DNA of 64,000 nucleotides from Aphis gossypii (taxonomy: Eukaryota; Arthropoda; Insecta; Hemiptera; Aphididae). A program made the position numbers and the translations under genes. The stretch spans positions 47,406,351 through 47,470,350 of the forward strand of contig NC_065533.1 of assembly GCF_020184175.1 (NCBI RefSeq), written 5' to 3'. This document shows, one piece after another, positions 24,593-38,410 of the stretch; positions within the stretch are counted from its first letter, which is position 1, and every line of letters begins with the position of its first letter. The notes under the pieces were generated by a model, which saw nothing but the letters and a program-made list of their open reading frames with translations, did no database searches and was not told the DNA's origin.

Positions 24593-27500
24593 GTTATTGC
24601 AAAACCACGATTAAATCACTAACGAAATATATCTACTACACACATGTCGGGTCAGTTAAAACGAATCTAGTCGGCCGGGGAGACGAGATTTTTCGTTTGC
24701 ATAATATTACCATCGATGTACGCCGTAGTACAACAATAATATCATATATTATGATGTAGTGTATAAATTATTGTTATCGCACATTTCACGCGTATTTTGA
24801 ATTTTGGCGAATTATTATATAATATAGCAAACGCGCGTTTTGATGTGATAATATTATATTGTCAATGTTACAATAACAGAATATAACGCCGACTCTGGTC
24901 CGGCGAAGCGTTAAAATGTCATAATAATGGCGTTGTGTTGTGTGTGTTATTTTTCACGTACTGCGAATGCCAGCAAAGTGTTTTGATAGGTAATGATAAT
25001 ATGCATACACAATGTTATCCATTCTACGCTCGTGTTTGTATAGTGACATTGTAATCTATAATAAGTTTATTCTATTCCGTGGACAGTTCAAATACATTTC
25101 GGTGTCCGAGAAATAGTATTTGGCTGAGCTTTCCAGAATCAAGTAAATCGAGTCACAAAAAAATTTGACTTAAAGTTAGAAAAGAAGGTTTAAAATACAT
25201 TATTGTTGGTATCGTAATTTAAACATTTCATTACTATTTATATTAGTTTTTAATTATTTATAATTTCAAAAAAAAAAAATCCAAAATTGTAATAAAAATA
25301 CTGTAAATCCCGATATTACATATTATATTATATTCTAGATTTTTATAAATCAATTGTTATAGTTTGAAAAATAGAGGTTTACCTATATCACTCAGAACAA
25401 ACCTCAAGTATTAAAAAAAAAAATTCAATTTTAAAATATATTCGTTATGTATATTAAAAATTGTAAAAATCAAAAATTGAATAAATTCACGATTTGATGA
25501 AAAAAAAAATAGGGTAAGCATGCTTGACGATGATTCATTCTGTGTTTATGATCAATGCAATACGTTTGTTGAAGTAGGCCGTACTATAATTTTAAATTTA
25601 AACATATTGTTCGTACAGTATAAATATTAAAATATACTATTATTCTGGGTCAATAAAATTAATACTTTATTTTGTAATTAGCACCTTTAAAATTCCGCAG
25701 GCATTTATAGTTAATTCATTATAATTTACGTATTTCTTTTTGTCCTCTAAATATTACCTATGGTGTAGCTAGAACTATTCATACAGTGACACACAATAAA
25801 AAAATATATTTTTATTTGTTAAATTTTAGAGACTTGGAATAATTCTAGCCGTGAAATGATTATTATACCCTTATGGGCGCGCAAGGTGTAGGTGTTTAAT
25901 TTTCTCGCGCGTGTTTTTCCAGACTACCGTTTTTTTCCGCGGAATTTTCATTATCTCGCCAAGCTTTTCCCATAGGGTTCATATTATATATTATAGATCT
26001 GTGTATGTGTATATGTATGTGTGGGACGCGGTCTCCGACGTGTGTTTCGACACGACATGCTCGTATACACCCTATGCGCATTATAGGTGGCTGGAGGCAC
26101 GTAAACACGAAATTTTTCCTGCAAATTTATCATCGCTTAATGCGAAAACGTCAGGCCAAAAAACGTTTCCAGTAGACGATATACATATATATAAAGTGTA
26201 TGGTACCATAATATATTTATATAATATACATTATGGCTTTGCTGGCTGTTGCCAACGATCCACGGTCAAAGCCGTGCCACGCTCTTGTATTGAACGCACA
26301 CGACATTCGGGATCGAATGTGATGATAATAAATAAATAAAACTTTGAACTGATACTGGTACTTTGAGATAATAAATTACCAACGAATGAATTTCTCGCTA
26401 ACTAATATTTACCGATCCTTCATATATAATATTATTAGAAGCATATATATATACATATATTATACTGTGATCTATTTTATTTTTTTTCAACATCATAAAC
26501 TTGATGGACATCGGATGGAAGGGTCTTAGCGAGTACAAAACTCTCCATAAAAACCGTTTGGAAAAGTAATTTTAATAAATAATATTAACGAATATTACAA
26601 AATGTGGTAGTAAATGGGTAGATTTATAATAAAAATATTAAAACTGAGTAGTTAAATATTCAGATCAATGTTTTAGTTAAAAAAATTGATTATATTAATT
26701 AAATTATTTATTACAAAAAATGAAATTTAAAAGACTCCTGACTCATGGCCACTCACTAGAGCACCATAGGTTTTTTTTTTAAAAAAAGTTAAAATACCAC
26801 TAATCAAAGCGATGGTGCGATCGAAGTGTTTGAACTTTTTAGGTATAAAATATATGAATGAATATTATTACTGATTAAAAAATTATCGTGATTTTGAACA
26901 TACCTGCTTATTCGACAAAATAATATAAACTAAAACGTATTGTAATATTATTATTTATCGCGAAATAATATTAATGTCTCTTTGAAGCAAAGCGATAATT
27001 ATTTTTTTAAGTTTTTCAAAGTTGTTGGCGTGCTTCTTTGTAATAATATTGTATTTCATTCCACTTAAGTTTTAGAAAGCAATAACAATTTTTCAGATTA
27101 ATTACTACATCTCTTGTTTCGTTTTCTATTAATAAATTATTGTACATCGATAGGATTTGTACCTATACTTCTCAAACCGTATTTATGATATTATAAATTA
27201 TTGTTATTATTACACAACTATACCCGGTAATATACATCGTAATATTATTATAAATCTTATTAAAACTTAATCTAATAACAACTTCCATAAGATTATGACT
27301 CTGATGTGCGACTACGTGAGCATAATATCGTAACGACATATACAAATTAAGCCGTGGTCTTGTAATACAACGAAATGTATTTTTTTTAAATTGTTATTGA
27401 ACAACACGATTTGATAGACAAAATACATACAATATAAATATATATATATATATTTTTTTAAAAGCAAAATAATATTTAATTTATTTTTTGTTATTCAAGT

Positions 27501-29594
27501 ATATAACAAAAACAATTTTTATAGCCTATATGTAGGTACTCAACAACTCAATAATTATTCAATTCATTTTGATCATAGTTTATAAAAGCTATTGTTTTCA
27601 AAGAAGCTTAAAATTAATTCCAATTAAGTTTAAAAATATACCAACTCAAATGATATTTGGTTGAATTATAGTTAATAAAGCAGCATACACTGATGCAGAT
27701 TTTTTCCTGTGGACTGAGGTGTACGCTAAACCCAAAATATACCGATATAGCGCCGCAATGCCGCATGTTATGTTTATTTACTTTTCCGCAGCTAAAGTCA
27801 GAATATATAGTTTACTACGCGAATAACCACAAAATACTCTTTATTAATTAATAATGTAAAAATTAGTTAAACTTTCTTAAAACTGATTCGAGTTAATATT
27901 TTTCCCATACTTACTTTATAAACTTAACAAATTCAATTCGTTATTAATTATTAACTATTAACTTATAATATTAAACAATATTAACTTAACATTATTTGAG
28001 CTAATTATTATTATAAGCTTGACAACATTTTAATATATTATTGACCGTGTCCTATCTATGGCTTTTTTTTAATTATTTATAACATGCCCACATCGATTAT
28101 GAATATGAACATATTATGACTTTACGCTCAAAGTATAATATACTAAATAGTATAATACACTAACCTCTATTATAGTAGCGACTTTATAGTCATCTACTCG
28201 TCTACCTCGTAGTGAGTTATACGGTAAACCACATACATTTATTGTTTTTATTGATAACCTACCGATTGATTAAGGTTTTTTTTTATTTTAAAAACAAAAG
28301 TTGTAGTTATCCATAATTTTATTTTTATTATTATTATTTTTTTTTTTTTGAATAAGGCTTATTTAAAAAAAAATGGCCATTTTAATTTAAGTTTGAAAAA
28401 CGTTTATCTGACAAAGTGAATTACGAGAATAATCACGATAATAATATGTTCATCATAATATAATATAATATAATATGTGTATAAGGTCGCTGTGAGTATA
28501 TAATAATAATAATATGTGCTCCACCACTCAATTTTATAACACAATGTGTTCGTATCGCAAACTTTATTGCGTATTAGGGACTGGCACAGTAGTTGAATCG
28601 TTTTATTCCTTGTATTTATTTGAAAAAAAATCTCATTTCTTTCCTTTCCACCGTTCCCCTTGAGTTGAATATCGCAGACCGCTTGTATGACATAATTTCC
28701 TCCAAACTATTATATATTATATAATGCAATATATAGAGATTGATGGACGGTATAATATGAGTTTCGCAAAAGTTTTCCTACTCCGCCAATTCAAAAAAAT
28801 CACCATTACATTGTATAATAATATAATATAATATTATGTAATATACATAGATATTATTATTGAGACATTATTTTTATTTGTAGGTACTACATCTTATTTC
28901 TTCGATCGTATCGGTTGCAAATTACCTAACAATTTTAATTGATAAATATTGAGTTTTTGAATAATTGCATCGATTGCATTTTAATACCTATAGTGGTAAA
29001 GATGGGTATTAACTATTTTTTTTTTCAATCTTTTCTTGATTTGACTAGTTAAAGACTCGATTGTAACAACTTAGTTATTTTCAATTAAATATTTCTTGGT
29101 TTTATAGTTAAATTTTTATTATAATATATTATATTATATATGTTATATATTTTTTTTCCATCTTAGCCTTACACTTTTTAATAACTAACTATACATATTT
29201 TTTTTTTACGTATTTATTTATTGATTTTTTATGTATCGTGCTTAACTCGACTATATCTCAAGTCAATTAATTAATTTACCAATTTGTTTTTTTTTAATTT
29301 TAATAATAGTGTTATATTTTAATATAATTATAGTGTTGCTTGGTCAATCGAGTTTTATCCTGCTTAATGAAAAATCGATATTGATATAATATCATACTAT
29401 TACGCACTGAACGCCAATGGATACCACTGACATATACGAGTATATATTATGATCGTGTTGATATTATATTATAATATAAAATTATTTACTGACAAAATGG
29501 ATTATTTTATTTTACATTTGTGCAACATGACCGGGACATCTGTATGCGTATAGGTCGATAACGCCATCCATAATATTATACATTATGCGAATAC
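24593..29594. other. Non-coding region with two GC-richer islands
   Basis: Islands at 24640-24960 and 25860-26320 stand out from AT-rich DNA. The second has an open frame (25911-26339) following TGTTTTTCCAG, a good acceptor-like site, and ending at overlapping AATAAA signals; part of its translation is TA-run derived and I leave it as unsupported. The rest has TA-rich runs and homopolymers, and no gene is seen. Confidence 0.4.
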
Positions 29595-29954
29595 GTTTAC
29601 TTTAATATTTTGTCTCGGCATTCGGCTATATCCCCATAGTCGACTGCCACGGGTATACCCCAGGGTATCGATGGCCACGTTTTAGCGTTGAAAAAATGCT
29701 ATTCCTCTTTAAGAGGCGCTCAGTGGCGATACTAACTTTTGAATTTGAAATGGGAACCACTATTTTTGACTGCGGTTTATAACTCGTACTCGTGTTTATG
29801 AATCTCTTGGGATTATCGCAATCATATTTTGAACGAGTGACTCTAGAGCTATTTCCGTTTAAAGTTTTTGAAGTGGGGCGGAAATGACACGGCGAGATAA
29901 AGGAATGTTTCTGTTTTGCACCGTCCTTCCGCCTACAAGAACTCAACACTTAAA
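29595..29954. other. GC-richer patch with a start-less minus-strand frame
   Basis: A 107-codon minus-strand frame (29949-29626) begins at GTG immediately after a stop and has no ATG except near its end. Its Ser/Lys/Arg-rich translation has no recognisable motif and there is no clear acceptor. It may be an old exon or chance; not called as a gene. Confidence 0.3.
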
Positions 29955-29971
29955 CGCGCGCGTGCGCGCGC
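29955..29971. repeat. Alternating CG tract (possible Z-DNA)
   Basis: CGCGCGCGTGCGCGCGC is a 17-base strictly alternating purine-pyrimidine run with seven CpG steps, in a genome where CpG is scarce locally. Such tracts can adopt Z-DNA. Confidence 0.8.
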
Positions 29972-31126
29972 TGCATTGTTGGAAAATGGAAAATGACGTG
30001 TTCTTGTCGATTATATATAGTTTGTATATCTTTTCGAACAAACTATTCTACTAGTTCATGTATCATTAACAGTACCTAAGCGTTGTTAATGAATTTTCGC
30101 GTCGATTGTCTATGGTATTTTTTTTTTTCAAAAAACATATTTTAAGAAAATACATTTCGAGTTATCATCAATATAAACTATGTTTAATGGCATGAACGTA
30201 TAAGTGTTAAAAAGTCTAATACATTTAAGGACGTGTTTATTCAAATGGAAATAATATTATAGTCAATAATTAGTTGCTTTAAAATAAATGATATTTACCT
30301 AAATTGTTTATGTACATTATTACGAGTACAGTGGGTGTATATATTTATAGACGTTTTTAAAGTGCTAAAACAAAAAAGTTTTATAATGATTTTTTTCTTG
30401 AAATACTATTAAGGACACTAAGAGTTTTTCAAAGTTTCTCGTAATATAATATATATACATATATACGCATGTGTAGGTGTACGTGTGTGTGTATATGTTC
30501 GATTGAAAATAGGATGTATGTTGTACTTTGGTTGTGTCAAAAGTCCAAAAGTCTCATTATTTTTTGAGAAAACCGCAGAAAACTGCAAAAACGACTGCTC
30601 CAAATTGTTATTAGAACGATTTGAAAGTCACTTCTAAATACAATATGACAACTTTTACACGCAACTAACTCTGGCAAGAGGTTCGACCGATGAGTGCCAC
30701 TTTTCATAATTGGAATTTTATTTCTTATCAATATAGGTCAACTATGTACAATGTACATATAATATAGGTATATAATATTATAATATATACATATATATAA
30801 ATATGTAATAAATATTAATATTTATAATTTTATTGTTATCGATCAAACGTATGGAAACTAAAACTAAAAATTCGTTTAAATAATTAAATATTAAATGTAT
30901 TATATTTTAATCTTGGATTTCAGATATAATGTAGTAATTAGATGAACTGAAGATAAGTCTTTAATTTAATTTCTAGGCACATTTTAAAATAATATTGATT
31001 TAAATATTTATGTAATATGTATATAAAATGTATACATTATAATGATATTTCAAGTAATCCATGCAATCCTTGCTATACATAACGTCTAATCCAATACAAC
31101 TAATTAAACAAATACTAATAAATAGA

Positions 31127-31159
<33 letters not shown>

Positions 31160-34047
31160 CGTATATTAGTAAATTAAGTTTGGAAATTTCCAGATCTTTT
31201 AACAACCAAAGAACGGTTTTATTATTTAGTAAAAAAGTACTTATACTACTTTTATTATATTTTATTTTATTGTGCACAAAACTACTTAACTAAAACATTT
31301 TTTTTGTAAACGATATTTCCAATTTAATTAATGAGAAAAACGTATGATACTAGCAAATCACACTGGATCAGGTCATAGGTACCAGACTGTAAGATATTAG
31401 TTTACATTCGACTAATATTTAAGCTAAAGAAGTATAATTATAATATATACATTTTCAATAATAAATAAATAATTTATTATTTCGTATTAGTACAATTACT
31501 TTAATATTTTATATTAAATATGTATTATATTATGATGATTAATACAAATAAAATCAACGTTATAAAATAAAAACGTATAATTCAATTGTTATTAGTATTA
31601 TTGAATATAATAACAATAATCAATATATGTGTTTGACTTAGCTATCGTACATAATAATATAAAATAGGTAATAATATAAAGATAATACTTTTAACTATTT
31701 TTATTATAATGAAAAAAGACAAAAGGTATCGGTTTAGTATATAATATGATATTATACAATTTCTTTCGATTTATCTAAATTTGTAGTATGCTATACGCAC
31801 TTAATTTGAATACATTATGATTATGATCAGTGTAATAAATTTGTTCTTTTAAAAACTAGAATTCTACGAACAAAACATAATTGTTAGTATTATGGGGAAA
31901 GTCATATGATAATCAAACAATATTATAATAAAAACTAAAACGGCCTCATCGGAAAAACATGGGTAATATGTTATAGTAACGGGTCTATTAAATATCAGTC
32001 TCCGTATTAACAATGTACAGAATAGATCGATTGTCCGTTACACTAATTTCTGTTGGATTGATTTGAAACTAATAATTTTCTATCGAAAGGCAGTTAGATT
32101 AGTGTTTTTACGATAACACGACGATCACTTACCACAACATTATTGTTTGGTCTGCCACGGAAACAAACGGAAATCATTCGAGATAACGTCGTTATTTATT
32201 TTCGTATATTATGTATTATACGTATTAAAAACACAAATATCATCCGAATAAACTATAAACTCAATTCGTGTGCCATACAGATAGCACAAAAAAGAGACAC
32301 GCCATTCCAAAGATATAACAAATTTGTTTAATTAATGATCTGCCAACTTCGCGCGTGCGTTTCACGTCCAAGGTACACATTTATTTTGTTTAATGACATC
32401 CGACAATGCAACAGTGCGCGACGCTCAAATTTAATTTTTTTCTCGTATATGCAATTCCAATTAAAATGCCATTCATGCGGACACGTGGTACCTAAAACAT
32501 TAAAATACGATATACAATAATGCATGTGTGTGCAATACTCATTTTATGGAGTTTTGCGGCGTAGACGAGCGACTTTTCATTATAATATAATATTATATGT
32601 GTTATATATTATTATGTTATAATATTATTACACGCCGAAGAGCTTCGTATTTCGTTTACGCACTTGAAGAACCTCCAGTGTATACGACGTCAACATTTTG
32701 TCGCAATAATTATTACCGTGTGTTTTCTCTCTTGATTCCTTTAATTTGTCACGGCGTTTCAGTAGGTAGTTTTGGATTTTGATTTTCACCCAGATTTCTT
32801 ATTCGTGATCAATAATCATTTTTGTTTTATTTTTAATACGCTCATCTGACCAGTTAAACACATTCTATTACATTTACTCATATAGAAAAAATATTTTGTC
32901 ACTGTCGCGAAGTCATACACACTCCCCCGATACAAATCAAATATTAGTATTTACTATGCGTATTGTGTGCATAAAACTAACTGACTTAACTAACCAAAGT
33001 TAAGTCAGGTAACGTTTAAAAATGGTTTTCGGAGAACATACAGGTTAAGACTTTAGCTCTTATTATTTTCCAACACATTAACAGAAACTGAAACCAAATC
33101 CTTAAATCTCGAACTGAAAATCAGTAAATGAAATCTAAGAATTTAAATAACCAATCATAAACCCCAAACGGAGATCGATGAATTTAATTATCATTCAAAA
33201 AACCTAAATATTCTGATTTAAAACGTACATATAACTTTTTGAAAGTTCTATGGACATATTGAATATTAAACGAGTAGTACTCTGAATTCGAATGTATATA
33301 TTATATTATATTTAATCAATTATTTAAGCTCTACACTACTTGTTTTTTAAGACATGAGATAATTATATGTAAGATTGTGTACTTAAAATTTCTATAACCA
33401 GTAATCATATTAAGAAGATTTAAATGACATTTATTAATTTTTTGATTTCTGTTAAATTACGAGTTGTACCGTGTTCAAATAATCAGGATTGAGAACAAAG
33501 AATCATATTTACAATATTTATGTATTTTTCTAATAACCATATAATTACAAAAATATCGAATAGACCATTATTTTAGTATGTTATTGATCGAGACAAGAAC
33601 ATCGTCAACACACAATATGTTATACAATATAATATATACCTATAAATGCATATTTGTTTGTGTTCAGATCAGATCACTCGTTTTAGTTGAATAAATTATG
33701 GACAACGTATTTGAATCTTGAACGTTATAAGTGAAAATAAACACATCGATAGCGAAATAACGTTCGTCTTGACCAAAAACGTGATGTTGACAGCTGAGGA
33801 TTCTGACACAAATATAATCACATTTGTGGGTACTCAGTATTTTATAATTGTTTACTGTTTTTATCGATTAGCATATTTTGGAACGTGGGAGGACGGCAGG
33901 CGAGTCGTGTATGTATGCCACCAAATAATATTAGTCCAAATAACCCTCTACTAAGGCCTCTGTATTATAGCTCACTGATAAAATGGTATTAAATTTAGTT
34001 GGATCACTGTGTTTAATGCGATTTGCGTGTACGTCTACTTCCTTCAG
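29972..34047. other. AT-rich region, GC-richer from 32.1 kb
   Basis: No firm gene. AT-rich to 31.9 kb, with a TA run at 31127-31153. From about 32100 to 32800 and from 33700 the composition is more balanced. A frame at 33718-33954 is open for 78 codons but begins at TTG with no clear acceptor. Confidence 0.4.
31127..31153. repeat. (AT)13 microsatellite
   Basis: An uninterrupted AT run of about 27 bp. Confidence 0.9.
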
Positions 34048-34090
34048 GTGTCGACGCTCGTTGTCGCGATGTGGATAACAATAATAATAG
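34048..34090 (+). CDS. Possible micro-exon of a secreted peptide (weak)
   Basis: A 43-bp segment lies between CTTCCTTCAG (acceptor-like) and GTATAATATT (donor-like). In one frame it reads VSTLVVAMWITIII, a hydrophobic stretch ending in phase 1, which would join in frame to the segment at 34214. No ATG lies upstream in that frame, so a further 5' exon would be needed. In the frame matching the exon at 16520 it reads VDARCRDVDNNN instead, but then leaves in phase 2. The two readings conflict, so the segment is only a candidate. Confidence 0.12.
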
Positions 34091-34213
34091 GTATAATATT
34101 AATAACGAATTATTGACGATAAACGCATAAATACACTAATAAATGGCAAACGAAATGTAATAACCATGGGAGATGCATATAAAAATATTTGAAAACCGAT
34201 CGATCTGCTGCAG

Positions 34214-34311
34214 GTCCGAGGAAGTTCAAGAGGGAAGTGGATTTATATGATTACACGCTATCCGAGGAGCGAAGTGTAGTTTACCCAAATATTTACGAAT
34301 ATATGCCATAA
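34214..34311 (+). CDS. Possible terminal exon of a small secreted protein (weak)
   Basis: After CTGCTGCAG the segment is open in phase 1 for 31 codons to a TAA at 34309-34311. It begins PRKFKREVDLYDYTLSEER and ends YPNIYEYMP, charged and tyrosine-rich, with a basic KFKR that could be a furin-type processing site. Joined to the exon at 16520-16589 it would give a 55-residue secreted product. The acceptor's pyrimidine tract is weak and no AATAAA lies close after the stop (nearest seen at 34529). Open frames this short arise by chance; the phase match is modest support. Confidence 0.2.
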
Positions 34312-34893
34312 GTTTAAACGATTTTTAACCAGTTATATTAATTACATTAATTATTAATTTTCTAATTACGGTCTGTTTTCGTATCAATGTGAAGGTGAAA
34401 ATAGTAGGTAACGAATAAGTAACAATAATAGGAATTAAACTCTAACCATGGTCGAAACCAGTCGTGTTATCAACTCTTGTAAATGGGATGATATTAATTT
34501 TTCTATATTCTCAGACTAAGTTAAGCATAATAAAATTAATTATAAACAACCTTGTATCTGCTTGCAGATGCTAATTTATAATAAAATATACCATTAATCG
34601 CGGGTTAGGGGAATTCGTATATTATAATATGTATGCCATCACTTGTATTAGTAACATTTTGGATTTAATGGTCCACACGATGGCTTGGTAAATAAGCTTT
34701 TATCAATTTATTGGTTTATAACTTCACTTAAACCTGCAAAAATTAAAATTACACAGAAAAATATTTTAACAACAAATGATGAGAAATCAACGGACACAAA
34801 TAAGCCAAAAGAGGCATTTGCTTCAGAAAACCATAAAACAATTAATAATCATAAAAAAAATATACACTAAATTAAGCACCTATGTATGTCCAG

Positions 34894-34997
34894 ACCCGAA
34901 TCGTTACTTACGCTTGTACGATCGTTGCACACCCTCTCCTGCCGACACTGCAGTTGAACGGAGACAACATCGTTCTCGTTATGTCAGCACCGTTTAA
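34894..34997 (+). CDS. Alternative possible terminal exon (weak)
   Basis: After TGTATGTCCAG the frame is open in phase 1 for 33 codons to TAA at 34995-34997. It reads PNRYLRLYDRCTPSPADTAV and onward, with a basic RRQHRSR stretch. The sequence is GC-richer than its flanks and free of low-complexity peptides. It fits the phase of the exon at 16520-16589 as well, giving 57 residues if joined directly. It could be an alternative last exon or part of an unrelated transcript. I do not recognise the peptide. Confidence 0.18.
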
Positions 34998-37900
34998 TGA
35001 CATTACAATTTTGCAGTATTAACCTGTTCGTTTTACCTATATTAATTACTAAGATAATTTAAGTACATTTTTCACTCACTACTCGTATAATATGATATAA
35101 CATGTTTGTAATACGTTATAAGACCATACCTTCCACACATAAATATGATGAGGTGGGTGGAGGATAAAAATGTTCCCGCGGTAATATTGTATAACTACTG
35201 TTATACGTCTGTAATAGATGGACAAATTATGACTAGGACTTATGTTATTTTATATTATGTCAATTTAAAATGTTCAAATATAAAGAAAAATGATAGTTCA
35301 AAGTAAATTAACTTATAATGTTAACACTATTTTTTTTAATATTTATTCTATAATATTATACAAGATTTTTTTAAATTGTAAATATAATAATATATTCAAA
35401 ATAATTTGAAATGAATAATAAAATACTTCTGCATATTGTATTTTTTTATTCTATTATTAGAATTAGGATTTCCTAGAATACCAGAAAATAGGAAATCTCC
35501 TAGTTCACCGCAACTTAATTATACAAAACGTCAAAATAAATATTATAATATTCTAGTTATAAAAGAATATAGAAACGTATGTCAATTGATTAATATTTGT
35601 TGATGATTTATGTGAGAAGTCGGACTTTTAAATGTTTTAAATCAATATTTCGTGTAAATAAATGGTTAAGATTTTAAATTTTTTTACTAAATTATTTTTT
35701 TACTTGTTTTATCATATTATATTATTTATATATTGATTTATTTTTAATTATACAAATTGATTTTGAAAAATATGTATTTTGTACATAATATTATTACGTC
35801 GTTTCGAGTATTTACTATTTGATTTCATATTTATACACATGAAACTAATCAACGGAAATATAACTAAATAATTACCTGTATATATATATACATATTTTAT
35901 ACTATAATGCATTGCTCCTTTGATACACACCATGATATTAATTAAAAATATAATAAATACTTCATATTCTCTGTAAATAACATTATTAAAATATATTGAT
36001 TTCATTCTGGGTTCTTTGAATAATTTATTTATAGAATATTATCATTAATTTTACTACTTATTAACTTTAATGACTGTTTAGTGTTTATTAAACTCAAAGC
36101 AGAGAGAGAAAAATCTATTCGTTTTATCATAAATGATCAGCTTTCTATTTCGTAAATTAATTATTCAAAAGTATATTATACACTTCAAAGAAATAAATGA
36201 AATTTTGACATTTACTCGAAATATTCCTTCAATTGGAAAACAGTTTTGTATGATTATAATATTTTTAAATATAGTTATATTAATACAAACTTTAAGTGTA
36301 TTGCATTGCATTGTTCATATTGTTAAAATTTTAAATACATTTTAGTCTATAAATCTAATATTTCTGTAATAATATTAGAATTATATACATATATATAATA
36401 GTTAAAGTACTATGTTGATTTGATAAAGAAAAAGTGGGTAATGCTCCTTTATACTGTTTATTCGAATAAATAGTTTAATAGCTTTTTATAGCTTTAGTTC
36501 AAACTATTTAAACTTAAATTAATTATTTTAAACAATATTAATACGAAATAACATAATATTAATATAAGTATATTCGTAGATTAAGTTATATTGAGTTGAC
36601 GATCGCAATGAATTGATCGATTGGTTATTATTTGATTTTTTTTTTTTTAATCTTTTTATTAGTTAATATATTATGTTTTCATTAATATTTTAATACAAAC
36701 ACAAGTCTACATAAGACAATTTCATTAACGTTGCGTGAAATATATACGAGGCTGTTATTGTTTATACAGTAATAATAATTTAATGTTATTGGAAGATTTT
36801 GGTGCGCGATTAAAGTGCTTACATTTAAGCTTCAAAATAATCAATTTACCTTGTAGTAATAATATATTATACATAGTTAGTATCTAAATGGATTGGTTGC
36901 AAAATATATTTACTGTTTAAACGTATATTAAATTACTTTTTATTAGTTATTATTATTCAAATTTTAAATATTTCTTTATAAATAAGCTTATAGTTGCTTT
37001 ATATATGTTGTTATTATTATCAAATACCGATTACTAATATAAACTATTATTTATAATATGCATATTAATAATACTAAAAAATAAAATTATAATTAATGTT
37101 CATAGGTTTCAAATGATACTAGTTTTCACTTAAGTTATTATGGGTAGAATACGATTGCGCAAGTTTTTTTTTTCTTTTTGGTAGTTGCGTATATTTGTAG
37201 ATAGCTTAACAAATACCTTTTAGAAAAAAAAATAAACACGGTTGTGTATAAAATTATATGTAACGTTCAAAGTTGTAAAATTAATTGATTTTACCAAATA
37301 AATATCCAGTACATGTAAAGTTCGTCTAAAGTAATAATTATAAAATAATAAAATATAATGAAAAGAATTAAATAATATTAAAATAATAAATAAATAGATT
37401 CTTCAGTAAATTGTTTTGAAATGTCTAAATTTAAATTCCTTGATACCTATAACTTATTATTTTTAAACATTGAATTACATTTTTATGGATTTTATACTCA
37501 TCATAGGTAATCCTTAATAATATTTTTAATTCAATTTAAATATTTTAATTTTTTTTTTGTTGATGTCGTTATAATAATTATCAATAAAAGTAGATAATAA
37601 TTATAAAGTAGCTTAATAGTTATGAAAAAATTAAAAGTATTTACAAATATATATAGTCATGAAGTATGACGAACTGGTATGAAAATTGGCAACGATCTTT
37701 AACAGTTCGTACTCAATCGTGTAGTTGAAATTGAGTAAAACCGTTTACAATAATATAACTTAAAAACGTATCACTTGTAACGAACTTACGCAATTATGTT
37801 TCACATGTTCTTATATGCAAAACTAAGGTATAATACATCTAAAACAACCATTTTTCATAACAAACAAACAATTTTGTTATTTTAAAAATTTTGGTTAAAT

Positions 37901-38306
37901 TAGTAACTTTCATCATTTTTATTTTGTATAATTCAGTATAATATTGTCATAGATGACACGCTCCGACGGTTCTATGCAAAACAAACTGTTTTATTTGTAT
38001 GTGAAAAAACTTATTTAAAATATGCATTTTTTTACATTTTATATTTTATTCATATAAAATATTTAAAAAATGCTAAAATAATTTAAAAATATATACATAT
38101 TTATAACAGCAAAAATATTCTATAAAAAAAAAAAAAATGCTTATAATTGGTGTAAGTATTTTAGGAATTTCATAATAATTAACATGGGTACTAAGTACTA
38201 GGTAATAACTTAAAATGTAAAGTAAAAATCTAATTTTATTTAGATAAATCGTTATGCTATTAAAATTTAAAATGTATACATTTTAACAATAAAAGAGTTT
38301 GCCAAT
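34998..38306. other. AT-rich non-coding region
   Basis: No gene seen. From about 37640 repeat-like sequence begins, with irregular A/T runs and GC-richer blocks such as ATGACACGCTCCGACGG near 37950. Confidence 0.45.
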
Positions 38307-38410
38307 TTAGTAACTTTTCCAACAATTCAAGTTCAAATACCAGTATAAAGAAATTGTGTTTTCTTATTTCTGATATATTTTTTAAATTGCAAAAAAAAAT
38401 ATAATATCTT
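38307..38410. repeat. Interspersed repeat, copy 1
   Basis: Shares an alignable ~100-bp block with 40101-40204: both contain TTCAAATAC, then TATAAA, then AAATTGTGT, then a T/A-rich stretch and an ATATCTTG phrase. Divergence is high, so it is an old family. No coding part is visible. Confidence 0.45.

Noticed and set aside
25911..26339. 142-codon plus-strand frame with an acceptor-like site and AATAAA at its end
   Set aside because: Starts at GTG, much of it (IIYYRSVYVYMY, IHIYKVYG) is TA-run translation, and no motif is present; RNA-seq could revive it.
29626..29949. 107-codon minus-strand frame
   Set aside because: GTG start straight after a stop, no ATG until its end, no acceptor and no recognisable motif.
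33718..33954. 78-codon plus-strand frame near the candidate small-protein exons
   Set aside because: TTG start, in-frame stop just upstream and no convincing acceptor, although part of the peptide looks ordinary.
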